The translations under genes were made by a program, and so were the position numbers. A stretch of DNA of 64,000 nt from Aurantimonas sp. 22II-16-19i (GTDB taxonomy: Bacteria > Pseudomonadota > Alphaproteobacteria > Rhizobiales > Rhizobiaceae): contig NZ_AQQS01000012.1 of the NCBI RefSeq assembly GCF_002088275.1, positions 62,001 to 126,000 of the forward strand. The letters are read 5' to 3'. The notes under the pieces were generated by a model. That model had not been told where the DNA came from, searched no databases, and saw only the letters and a program-made list of their open reading frames with translations. Positions 36,193 to 44,053 of the stretch are shown here, one piece after another. The number at the start of each line of letters is the position of its first letter. The stretch's first letter is position 1.

Positions 36193-37851
36193 TCAGTCCC
36201 GCAACATCGCCTCGAGGGTCTCGATCCGGTCGGCCTCGAAGGCCGGTTTGTCCCATCTCAGCCGTGAGACGCGCGGGAAGCGCATCGCGACGCCGGACTT
36301 GTGCCGGCTCGATCGCGCCAGCCCCTCGAAGGCGACCTCGATGACGAGGCCGTGGCCCGGCTCGGCCCGGACCGAGCGCACCGGCCCGAAGCGCTGCACC
36401 GTGTTGTCGCGAATGTACTTGTCGAGCTGCTTCAGCTCCTCGTCGGTGAAGCCGAAATAGGCCTTTCCCACCGGCACGAGTTCGGGATCGTCCGCCGGCC
36501 CGCTCCAGACCCCGAAGGTGTAGTCGGAATAGTAGCTCGACCGCTTGCCGTGGCCGCGCTGGGCGTACATCAGCACGGCGTCGACGAGATGCGGGTCCTT
36601 CTTCCACTTGAACCAGGGGCCTTTCGGGCGGCCCGGCACATAGGCCGAATCCCGCCGCTTCAGCATCAGCCCCTCGATCACCGGATGGGGCGGCGCGGCG
36701 CGCAGCCGGGCGAGATCGTCGAAGCTTCGGAAGCCGACCAGCGGCGAGAGGTCGAAGCGGGTCGGCTCCAGCCGCTCGACGAAGCGCGCCAGGCGCTCCC
36801 GCCGCTCGGCGAAGCTGAGGGCGCGCAGGTCCGCGCCGTCCTCGATCAGAAGGTCGTAGCAGCGCAGGAACACCGGATGCTTCTTCAGGATCGCCCCGGA
36901 GACGGTCTTGCGGTTCAACCGCTGCTGCAGGTCCGAGAAGGTCGCCGCGAAGATGTCGTCCGGCCTCGCCCCACGCTCCGCGACGCGCGGCGCGCCGCTT
37001 TTCTCGGCGGTCTCGGCAACGAGGAGCTCGCCGTCGAGGGTGCCCTCGAAGGTCATGAAGTCGGTCAGATCGGGAAAGGCGGCGGAAATGTCGTCGCCGG
37101 TGCGCGAATAGAGCCGGCGGACGCCGCCCTCGGCGCTCGCCTGGACGCGGATGCCGTCCCACTTCCATTCGGCGGCATAGGTTTCGGGATCGATCAGGCC
37201 GTGGTCCGGCTCTTCCAGCGGCTGCGACAGCATCACCGGCCGGAACGGCGCCAGCGCCGCGGAGACGGGCTTGTCGGCGCGCCCCTCCAGCCAGGCGAAC
37301 AGCGCCTCGTAGGGCGGGGCGAGCCCGTGCCAGAGCTCCTCGATCTCGGCAATGTCCTTCTCGCCGAAATCGGCCAGTGCCTGCTTGGCGAGCCGCGCCG
37401 AAACGCCGATCCTGAGGCCGCCGGTGACGAGCTTCAGGAGCGCGTAGCGGCCGGAGGCGTCGAGGCGGTCGAGCCAGGCCTCGACGAGCCTTGGCCCCTC
37501 CTGCCGGGTGGCGGCGTCGAGGCGGGTGACGATCTCGTCGAGGCTCGGCGGCGGAGGGCTCGCATCGCTCTTTTCGCGCGCCTCGGGCCAGACCAGGGAG
37601 ATGGTTTCGGCGAGGTCGCCGACATAGTCGTAGGAATAGCGGAACAGCACCTCGTCCATGCGGTCCGCCACGAGGCCGCGCAGCATCGCCGGCTTGACGC
37701 TCCGGATGTCGAGGTCGCCGGTGATCGCGGCCAGCGCCAGGCCCCGCTCGGGATCGGCCACCGCGCCGAAATGATCGACGAGCAGCTTCAGCTTGCCATT
37801 GCGCGAGGGCTGCAGGACGAGGGCGTCGAGGAGATCGGCGAAGGGTTTCAT
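36193..37851 (-). CDS. ATP-dependent DNA ligase (LigB/LigC type)
   Basis: 552 residues. N-terminal ligase domain (residues about 10-180), then the nucleotidyl-transferase core with the adenylated lysine Lys230 in EWKWDGIR, SRTGDDISAAFPDL, ELDGEL-like TLDGELLV, FLRCYDLL and EGLMLKRRDS, and the OB-fold with WFKWKKDP. Such ATP-dependent ligases in Hyphomicrobiales assist repair next to the main NAD-dependent LigA. Members are often clustered with a DEXH helicase, a nuclease and a phosphoesterase; none of those is here. I chose ATG 37851 (MKPFADLLDAL); a longer frame to 37887 adds little. Adjacent to LysR by 25 bases in convergent orientation. Confidence 0.92.
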   Translation of the reverse strand: MKPFADLLDALVLQPSRNGKLKLLVDHFGAVADPERGLALAAITGDLDIRSVKPAMLRGLVADRMDEVLFRYSYDYVGDLAETISLVWPEAREKSDASPPPPSLDEIVTRLDAATRQEGPRLVEAWLDRLDASGRYALLKLVTGGLRIGVSARLAKQALADFGEKDIAEIEELWHGLAPPYEALFAWLEGRADKPVSAALAPFRPVMLSQPLEEPDHGLIDPETYAAEWKWDGIRVQASAEGGVRRLYSRTGDDISAAFPDLTDFMTFEGTLDGELLVAETAEKSGAPRVAERGARPDDIFAATFSDLQQRLNRKTVSGAILKKHPVFLRCYDLLIEDGADLRALSFAERRERLARFVERLEPTRFDLSPLVGFRSFDDLARLRAAPPHPVIEGLMLKRRDSAYVPGRPKGPWFKWKKDPHLVDAVLMYAQRGHGKRSSYYSDYTFGVWSGPADDPELVPVGKAYFGFTDEELKQLDKYIRDNTVQRFGPVRSVRAEPGHGLVIEVAFEGLARSSRHKSGVAMRFPRVSRLRWDKPAFEADRIETLEAMLRD

Positions 37852-37991
37852 CGCCGGTGAAGATGCATCGCCCCGGAGCCAAGGCAAGCGGGGCGATCGG
37901 CCTCAGGCCCGCCGGGCCGCCCCTCCGCAAAGCCGGCCGCGCGGCACGGCCGTGCAGCGGGCAGCCGGCTGCCGCGAGCGCGGCGATCGGC

Positions 37992-38615
37992 CTATGCGGC
38001 GCAGGTGCCCGCGCCGGCCCCGTGGTCCTTGCCGGGCCAGAACTGCATGAACTGGCGGACGACCTCCTGGAGCTCTTCGGGCTTCGCGCCGCCATTCGCC
38101 TGCACCACCAGCCCGTTGCCGACGGTGTTGACGTAGCGGCCGAGGCTTTCGGTGTCGGTGTCGGCGGGCAGGTCTCCCTCGGCCTTCCAGCGCTCCAGCC
38201 GCTCGCACAGCCGCTTCAGGTTCGACATGCGCCGCGACATGAGGTCGTCCTTGATGGCGTCTCCCTCAGGGCTGCAGACCAGCGCGCCCTGGACCATCAG
38301 GCAGCCGCAGGGCGTGCCGTCGGGGGCCTCGGCGCCGGTAAACATCATCAGGAAGCGCTCGATGGCGCGCCGGGAGGAGGGCTGGCTCAGGATCTCGTCG
38401 AGGAAGGCGCCGCGCTTGTCGGCATAGCGGTCGACGGCCTTTTTGAACAGCTGTTCCTTGTTGCCGAAGGCGGCGTAGAGGCTCGGCTTGGTGATGCCCA
38501 TGGCGGCGATCAGGTCGGCCAGCGAGGTGCCTTCGTAGCCCTGTCGCCAGAACAACAGCACCGCCTTGTCGAGAGCCTCGTCGACGTCGAATTCCCTCGG
38601 CCGTCCCTTGGCCAT
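37992..38615 (-). CDS. TetR-family repressor of the RND pump operon
   Basis: 207 residues. N-terminal TetR HTH (residues about 8-55: GRPREFDVDEALDKAVLLFW, SLADLIAAMGITKPSLYAAFG), then a ligand domain with a Cys pair (GTPCGCLMVQGALV). Family members with this C-terminal part control efflux or reductase genes. It is co-directional with and 130 bases downstream of the RND pump gene, so autoregulation through the shared promoter at 43651-43717 is likely. Start ATG 38615 opens MAKGRPREF. Confidence 0.9.
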   Translation of the reverse strand: MAKGRPREFDVDEALDKAVLLFWRQGYEGTSLADLIAAMGITKPSLYAAFGNKEQLFKKAVDRYADKRGAFLDEILSQPSSRRAIERFLMMFTGAEAPDGTPCGCLMVQGALVCSPEGDAIKDDLMSRRMSNLKRLCERLERWKAEGDLPADTDTESLGRYVNTVGNGLVVQANGGAKPEELQEVVRQFMQFWPGKDHGAGAGTCAA

Positions 38616-38745
38616 GTCGATTCCTCCCGGGTGTTCGCTTCTTAGTCTGTGTCGGCCGTTGTCATGTAGGAATTCTCCTGCGATTTCAAAGAGTCCCGCC
38701 GGCCCGGCGACGATGTTCGAGCGCTGCCGGGCGAATGGCGAGGCC

Positions 38746-41700
38746 TCACGGGTGGACGGCCGGGGCTTCCTCCATAGGCTCTTGCGCGATCCGTGTCAGC
38801 GGCCGGTTGCCGGCCAGCCTGCGCACCAGAACATAGAACACCGGCGTCAGGAAGATGCCGAAGATCGTCACCCCGAGCATGCCGGAGAACACCGCGACGC
38901 CCATCGCCGCCCGCATCTCGGCACCCGGGCCGGTGGACAGCACCAGCGGCACGACGCCCGCGATGAAGGCGATCGACGTCATCAGGATCGGGCGCAGGCG
39001 CAGCCGACTCGCCTCCACCGCCGCCTTGCGGGTCTCCATTCCGGAGATTTCCAGGTCGCGGGCGAATTCGACGATCAGGATGGCGTTCTTCGCCGACAGG
39101 CCGACCAGGACGATGAAGCCGATCTGGGTGAAGATGTTGTTGTCGCCGTGGTCGAGCCAGACGCCGACCAGCGCGGCCAGAATCCCCGTCGGCACGATCA
39201 TGATGATGGCGAAGGGCAGCGTCAGGCTCTCATATTGCGCTGCGAGCACCAGGAAGACCAGCAGCACCGCCAGCGGGAAGATGATCAGGCCGGAATTGCC
39301 GGCGATGATCTGCTGGTAGGTGAGGTCGGTCCATTCGAAGCCGATGCCCTTCGGCAGCGTCTCGGCCGCGACGCGCTCCACCGCCGCCTGGGCCTCGCCG
39401 GACGAATAGCCGGGCGCCGGCCCGCCATTGACGTCGGCGGCGAGAAAGCCGTTGTAGCGGCTCGCCAGTTCCGGCCCGGAGGAAGGCCTCACCGTCATCA
39501 GCGCCGACAGCGGCACCATCGCGCCATTGGCCGAGCGCACCTTCAGCCGGGCGATGTCGTCGGGCTGGCTGCGATCGCCGGCATCGGCCTGGACGCGCAC
39601 CGAATAGGTGCGGCCGAAGGCGTTGAAGTCGTTGACATACAGGGAGCCGAGGTAAATCTGCAGCGTGTCGAAGACGTCGGTCACCGAGACGCCGAGCTGG
39701 TGCGCCTTGGTGCGGTCGAGATCGGCAAAGAGCTGCGGCACCGAGATCCGGTAGCTGGAGAACATGCCGGCGAGCTCCGGCGCCTGCCGGGCCTTGGCCA
39801 GGAAGGCGTTGGTGGCACTGCTGAGGGCCTCGTAGCCGAGGCCGGCACGGTCTTCGAGCTGCAGCTTGAAGCCGCCGATGGTGCCGAGGCCCTGGACGGG
39901 CGGCGGCGGGAACATGGCGATGGTCGCCTCGCGGATCCCGGCATATTGCTGGTTCAGCGCCCCGGCGATGGCACCGCCGGGCAGGTTTTCGCGCTCCTCG
40001 AACGGGGCCTCGGTGACGAAGACGACGCCGGCGCTGGAGGAGTTGGTGAAGCCGTTGATCGACAGGCCGGGGAAGGACACGGTGTCGGTGGCGCCCGGCT
40101 GCTTCAGGGCGATCGCGTCCATCCGCCGGATGACATCCTCGGTGCGGTCGAGGCTGGCCCCGTCGGGAAGCTGGGCGAAGCCGACGAGATAGCCCTTGTC
40201 CTGGGCCGGCACAAAGCCGCCCGGCACCTGGTTGAACATGAACACCGTGGCGCCGACGAGCACGAGATAGACGCCCATGACGATCGTCTTGCGGGAGAAC
40301 AGCCGCCCGACGGAGTTGCCATAGGCCCTCGACCCGGAGCCGAAGGCCCGGTTGAAGCCGCGGAAGAACCAGCCGAAGACGAAGTCCATCGCCCGGGTGA
40401 GAAAGTCCTTCTCGGCGCCGTGGCCCTGCAGCAGGAGGGCGGCCAGCGCCGGCGAAAGGGTCAGCGAATTGATCGCCGAGATCACCGTGGAGATCGCGAT
40501 GGTCACGGCGAACTGCTTGTAGAACTGCCCGGTCAGGCCGGAGATGAAGGCGAGCGGCACGAAGACGGCGACGAGCACGAGGGCGATGGCGATGATCGGC
40601 CCGGAGACCTCGCGCATCGCCTTGTAGGTCGCCTCGCGGGGAGCAAGCCCCTCCTCGATGTTGCGCTCGACATTCTCGACGACGACGATGGCGTCGTCGA
40701 CGACGATGCCGATCGCCAGCACCAGGCCGAAGAGGCTCAAAGCGTTGATCGAGAAGCCGAGCACGTAGAGCGCGCCGAAGGTGCCGACGATCGAGACCGG
40801 CACCGCGATCAGCGGGATGATCGAGGCGCGCCAGGTCTGCAGGAAGACGATGACGACGATGACGACGAGCACGATCGCTTCCAGGAGCGTGTGGACGACG
40901 GCCTCGATCGAGGCGCGCACGAACTGCGTCGTGTCGTAGACGATCTCGTATTTCACGCCCTGGGGCATGTTCGCCTGCAGCTCGTCCATCGTCGCGTGGA
41001 TGGCGTCGGAGACGGCGATGGCGTTGGAGCCGGGGGACTGGAAGATCGGCAGGGCGACGGCCGGCTTGCCGCTGAGGAGCGAGCGCAGGGAATAGCCCGA
41101 CACGCCGAGCTCGACGCGGGCAATGTCACGCAGCCGCACGACGGCGCCGTTCGGGGCGGTCTTCACGATGATGTCGCCGAAGGCCTCCGGCGTGTTCAGA
41201 CGGCCTTCCGCATTCACCGAAAGCTGCAGCTCCACGTCGCCCCGCGTCGGCGGCGCGCCGATCTGGCCGGCGGCGGCCTGGACGTTCTGCTCGCGGATCG
41301 CCGCGACGACGTCGCTCGCCGCAAGCCCCTGCTCGGCGACCTTCTGCGGATCGAGCCAGACCCGCATGGAATAGTCGCCGGAGCCGAACACCTGGACGTC
41401 GCCGACGCCGGCGATCTGGGCGAGGCGGTCCTTGACGTTGATGACGGCGTAGTTGCGTAAGTACTTGATGTCGTAGCGCCCGTCCGGCGAGACGAGGTGG
41501 ACCACCATCATCAGGTCGGGCGAGCTCTTGCGGGTGGTGATGCCGAGGGCGCGCACCTCTTCCGGCAGGCGCGGCTCGGCCTGGCTCACCCGGTTCTGCA
41601 CGAGCTGCTGGGCCTTGTCCGGATCGGTGCCGAGGGCGAAGGTGACGGTGAGGGTCAGCGCGCCGTCGGCGGTCGCCTGGCTGGACATGTAGAGCATGCC

Positions 41701-41925
41701 CTCGACGCCGTTGATCTCCTCCTCGATGGGGGTCGCGACGGTCTCGGCGATGACCTTGGGATTGGCGCCCGGATATTGCGCCCGCACCACGACCGAGGGC
41801 GGCACGACTTCCGGATATTCGGAGATCGGCAGGGCCTGCATGCCGAGAAGGCCGCAGATCAGGATGAGCACCGACAGGACGCCCGCAAAGACCGGGCGAT
41901 CGATGAAGAACTTCGAGATGTTCAC
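38746..41925 (-). CDS. RND multidrug efflux pump inner-membrane subunit (AcrB/MexB type)
   Basis: 1059 residues of the HAE1 subfamily, proton-driven trimeric exporter. Begins NISKFFIDRPVFAGVLSVLI, the usual first helix, with the standard duplicated architecture (two sets of six membrane helices, two large periplasmic loops). FGLVLAIGIVVDDAIVVVENVER contains the conserved Asp-Asp pair of helix 4 needed for proton transfer, and the GIPPEGxG-type region is degenerate. Start GTG 41925 has GGAG 10 bases upstream; upstream ATG-like frames are not supported. 192 bases after the adaptor gene, co-transcribed. No outer membrane factor (TolC/OprM) gene is adjacent. Confidence 0.96.
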   Translation of the reverse strand: MNISKFFIDRPVFAGVLSVLILICGLLGMQALPISEYPEVVPPSVVVRAQYPGANPKVIAETVATPIEEEINGVEGMLYMSSQATADGALTLTVTFALGTDPDKAQQLVQNRVSQAEPRLPEEVRALGITTRKSSPDLMMVVHLVSPDGRYDIKYLRNYAVINVKDRLAQIAGVGDVQVFGSGDYSMRVWLDPQKVAEQGLAASDVVAAIREQNVQAAAGQIGAPPTRGDVELQLSVNAEGRLNTPEAFGDIIVKTAPNGAVVRLRDIARVELGVSGYSLRSLLSGKPAVALPIFQSPGSNAIAVSDAIHATMDELQANMPQGVKYEIVYDTTQFVRASIEAVVHTLLEAIVLVVIVVIVFLQTWRASIIPLIAVPVSIVGTFGALYVLGFSINALSLFGLVLAIGIVVDDAIVVVENVERNIEEGLAPREATYKAMREVSGPIIAIALVLVAVFVPLAFISGLTGQFYKQFAVTIAISTVISAINSLTLSPALAALLLQGHGAEKDFLTRAMDFVFGWFFRGFNRAFGSGSRAYGNSVGRLFSRKTIVMGVYLVLVGATVFMFNQVPGGFVPAQDKGYLVGFAQLPDGASLDRTEDVIRRMDAIALKQPGATDTVSFPGLSINGFTNSSSAGVVFVTEAPFEERENLPGGAIAGALNQQYAGIREATIAMFPPPPVQGLGTIGGFKLQLEDRAGLGYEALSSATNAFLAKARQAPELAGMFSSYRISVPQLFADLDRTKAHQLGVSVTDVFDTLQIYLGSLYVNDFNAFGRTYSVRVQADAGDRSQPDDIARLKVRSANGAMVPLSALMTVRPSSGPELASRYNGFLAADVNGGPAPGYSSGEAQAAVERVAAETLPKGIGFEWTDLTYQQIIAGNSGLIIFPLAVLLVFLVLAAQYESLTLPFAIIMIVPTGILAALVGVWLDHGDNNIFTQIGFIVLVGLSAKNAILIVEFARDLEISGMETRKAAVEASRLRLRPILMTSIAFIAGVVPLVLSTGPGAEMRAAMGVAVFSGMLGVTIFGIFLTPVFYVLVRRLAGNRPLTRIAQEPMEEAPAVHP

Positions 41926-42117
41926 GGCAGGTGTCTCCGGATCGCCGGTGATGGGGCGGCAGCAGGCGTCGGCCACAGCCCGGCCATCGGCCGGGCGGGC
42001 GCTGCGACACGGGGCCGGCCCCGCGGGACGCTGGCCTGGGGGAGGCTTTCGGGTATCGGATAGGCGAGACGGCCCGGCCTCGGGGGGCGGGCCGGGCCGT
42101 CTCAGACCGTCGCGGGC

Positions 42118-43317
42118 TTACTTGGCGGAGGCCAGCGCGACGGGTTCGGGGTCGACGAGAGTGCCAGGGGTCAGGGCCTGGATCCCGTCCACCACGATCT
42201 GCTCGCCGGGCTTCAGCCCGTCGGCGACGACCCTGAGGCCGTCGATCGAGGCGCCGAGCTGGACGGTGCGGTACTCGACCTTGTGGTCGTCGCCGACGAC
42301 GAGGACGAATTTGCGGTCCTGATCGGTGCCGACGGCGCGCTCGCTGATCAGCAGCCTGTCCTGCGGCTTCGGCTGGCCGAGGCGGATGCGGACGAACTCG
42401 CCGGGGACGAGAGATCCCTTGGGATTGTCGATCGCGGCCCGGATGCGCAGGGTGCCGCTCAGCGGGTCGACCTCGTTGCCGATCAATTGCACATGCCCGC
42501 GCAGCGCCGGCTTGCCGCCATCGGCGTCGAAGCGCTGTACCTCGACCGGGATGTCGCCATAGGCCGGCAGCGGGCCGTCCTGATCGGGAAGGGCGGAGAG
42601 GATGCCGGCGACCTCGCCCGCATCGACGTCGAAGCCGGCATAGATCGGATCGACCGAGACCATGGTCGCCAGCACCGGCGACGACAGCCCCGCCGCGACG
42701 AGATTGCCCGCGCTGACCTCGATCTGGCCGATCCGCCCGTCGATCGGCGCGCGGACCTCGGTATAGCCGAGATCCAACTCAGCAGTCCGCAGCGCCGCCT
42801 TGGCCGCATCGGCGCTGGCGACCGCCTGGTCATAGGCGCTGGAGCGCTGGTCGAGGGTGCTCTGGGAAACGGTGCGCGAGGTGACGAGGGATTTTGCGCG
42901 CTCCACTTCCAGCGCCGCCAGATGCACCTGCGCCTCGGCGGCCTCGACGTCGGCGCGGGCCCGCGCGACCGTCGCCTCGTAGGGAGCTGGATCGATGGTC
43001 GCGACGCGGTCTCCCTTCTTCACGAGAGCCCCCTCGCGAAAGTGGAACGCCTCGATCGCGCCGCCGACGCGGGGCCGGATCTCGACCCGGTCGACGGCCT
43101 CGAGGCGCCCGGAATACTCCTTCCAGAGGGTGATGGAGCGCGGCGTCACCGCCGTGACCGGCACCTGCAGCGCGGCCGGCTGCGTCGGCTGCTGCGGCGA
43201 GGCTTCGCTCGCCACCGCGCGCTCCGGCTCGTTGACGGCCACCGTGGCCGCGCCTGCGGCCATCACCAGGGCAAGGCTCGAACTCCACAGGAGCCGACGA
43301 AAGACTGTCGTTTTCAT
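42118..43317 (-). CDS. RND efflux periplasmic adaptor (membrane fusion protein)
   Basis: 399 residues. Signal-like N-terminus (MKTTVFRRLLWSSSLALVMAAGAATVA), no lipobox cysteine, then a lipoyl/barrel-sandwich motif RLEAVDRVEIRPRVGGAI, an alpha-helical hairpin (ARADVEAAEAQVHLAALEVERAK) and the LGYTEVRAPIDGRIGQ second half. Bridges the pump to an outer membrane channel. Start ATG 43317 was chosen for the signal sequence. The likely promoter lies more than 300 bases upstream, leaving a long leader. Confidence 0.95.
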   Translation of the reverse strand: MKTTVFRRLLWSSSLALVMAAGAATVAVNEPERAVASEASPQQPTQPAALQVPVTAVTPRSITLWKEYSGRLEAVDRVEIRPRVGGAIEAFHFREGALVKKGDRVATIDPAPYEATVARARADVEAAEAQVHLAALEVERAKSLVTSRTVSQSTLDQRSSAYDQAVASADAAKAALRTAELDLGYTEVRAPIDGRIGQIEVSAGNLVAAGLSSPVLATMVSVDPIYAGFDVDAGEVAGILSALPDQDGPLPAYGDIPVEVQRFDADGGKPALRGHVQLIGNEVDPLSGTLRIRAAIDNPKGSLVPGEFVRIRLGQPKPQDRLLISERAVGTDQDRKFVLVVGDDHKVEYRTVQLGASIDGLRVVADGLKPGEQIVVDGIQALTPGTLVDPEPVALASAK

Positions 43318-43650
43318 ATGCGTCACTCGTGAAGGGGAAGGGGATTGCGGCGCGAACCGGCGATGTCGCAGCGGATGGGCGCGCGATGAAGTGTCGGGAT
43401 GCGAGGTGGGGGCGCCGGAGAGCGGCGTCAGGCAGGATCGCCGGGAAGCTCCGTCGTCAGCGGATGTGGAGACCCGGGGCAGGGGCAAATCGTCATGCCG
43501 TCACCGGATCGCGTCTGCTGGCGCCGCGGCAGGCCCGGCGCAGGTGGCGCGGACATCGGCGGCAAGGGCACTGGAACCATGCATCGGCCGTCTCCATATC
43601 CTCTCGGCGCAATGCCGGCAGGAACCCGCGAACGGTGACGGAAACTTCTG

Positions 43651-43662
43651 TACCGCTCGGTA
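43651..43662. promoter_or_regulatory. Operator-like palindrome O1 downstream of the efflux -10 box
   Basis: TACCGCTCGGTA, a perfect inverted repeat with 5-base arms and a 2-base centre, beginning 6 bases after the -10 element on the downstream side. It shares its arms with the second site at 43706. Confidence 0.65.
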
Positions 43663-43667
43663 TGGAT

Positions 43668-43696
43668 TAGTTAGGCCGGCCGCGGCTCCCGGTCAA
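43668..43696 (-). promoter_or_regulatory. Predicted promoter of the RND efflux operon
   Basis: On the minus strand a -35 TTGACC (43691-43696) and a -10 TAACTA (43668-43673) are separated by exactly 17 bases. It drives the adaptor gene at 43317 and, by co-direction, the pump and TetR genes. Confidence 0.65.
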
Positions 43697-43705
43697 GTGG
43701 ATAAT

Positions 43706-43717
43706 TACCGATTGGTA
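43706..43717. promoter_or_regulatory. Operator-like palindrome O2 upstream of the efflux -35 box
   Basis: TACCGATTGGTA, the same inverted repeat as the site at 43651 with one mismatch. The two centres are 55 bases apart and bracket the promoter, a layout suited to repression by the TetR protein encoded at the end of the operon. Confidence 0.6.
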
Positions 43718-43895
43718 TGAAAATAGACCGGCGCCTCGATCGTGGCCTTTCGGCGCGGTGATTCCTGAGGACTGGGAGGGGTCTGTCGGCGACGGCCGGC
43801 CATCAGCCATGACGGCCGGGCGCGCCCACGACGGGGCGATTGCTCTTGTCGAAAGACGAGGCAGGCGAAGCATCGCTCCCGCACGGCGAAGGAAT

Positions 43896-43978
43896 GGGCC
43901 CGAAGTCAGGGACCCGAACTCAGGGGCCTAAAGTGAGGGACCCCAAGCCAGGGCCCGAAGTCGTCGGCCCGAAGTCAT
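43896..43978. repeat. Six imperfect 14-bp tandem repeats
   Basis: Units such as GGGCCCGAAGTCA, GGGACCCGAACTCA, GGGGCCTAAAGTGA, GGGACCCCAAGCCA, GGGCCCGAAGTCGT and CGGCCCGAAGTCAT follow each other without gaps, 83 bases in all. Non-coding, just downstream of the gene that ends at 44054. Confidence 0.85.
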
Positions 43979-44053
43979 GGATCCCGCGCCGACCGGATCG
44001 CCGACACCCGCCGGTGCTGGCCGCCTCCACGACGCCGCGCCTCCCGGCGAGGG

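Larger units (their letters stand above)
43318..44053. other. 736-base gap between the efflux operon and the 694-residue protein gene
   Basis: Contains no credible gene. It holds the efflux promoter with two palindromes (43651-43717) and a 14-base tandem array (43896-43978). The long part between the promoter and the adaptor start (43318-43650) would be transcribed as leader; no riboswitch or attenuator is recognisable in it. Confidence 0.6.

Noticed and set aside
38566-41460. A 964-codon open frame on the + strand
   Set aside because: It is antisense to the RND pump gene; its His/Arg/Asp-rich translation is typical of a high-GC shadow frame, and the pump on the other strand is unmistakable.
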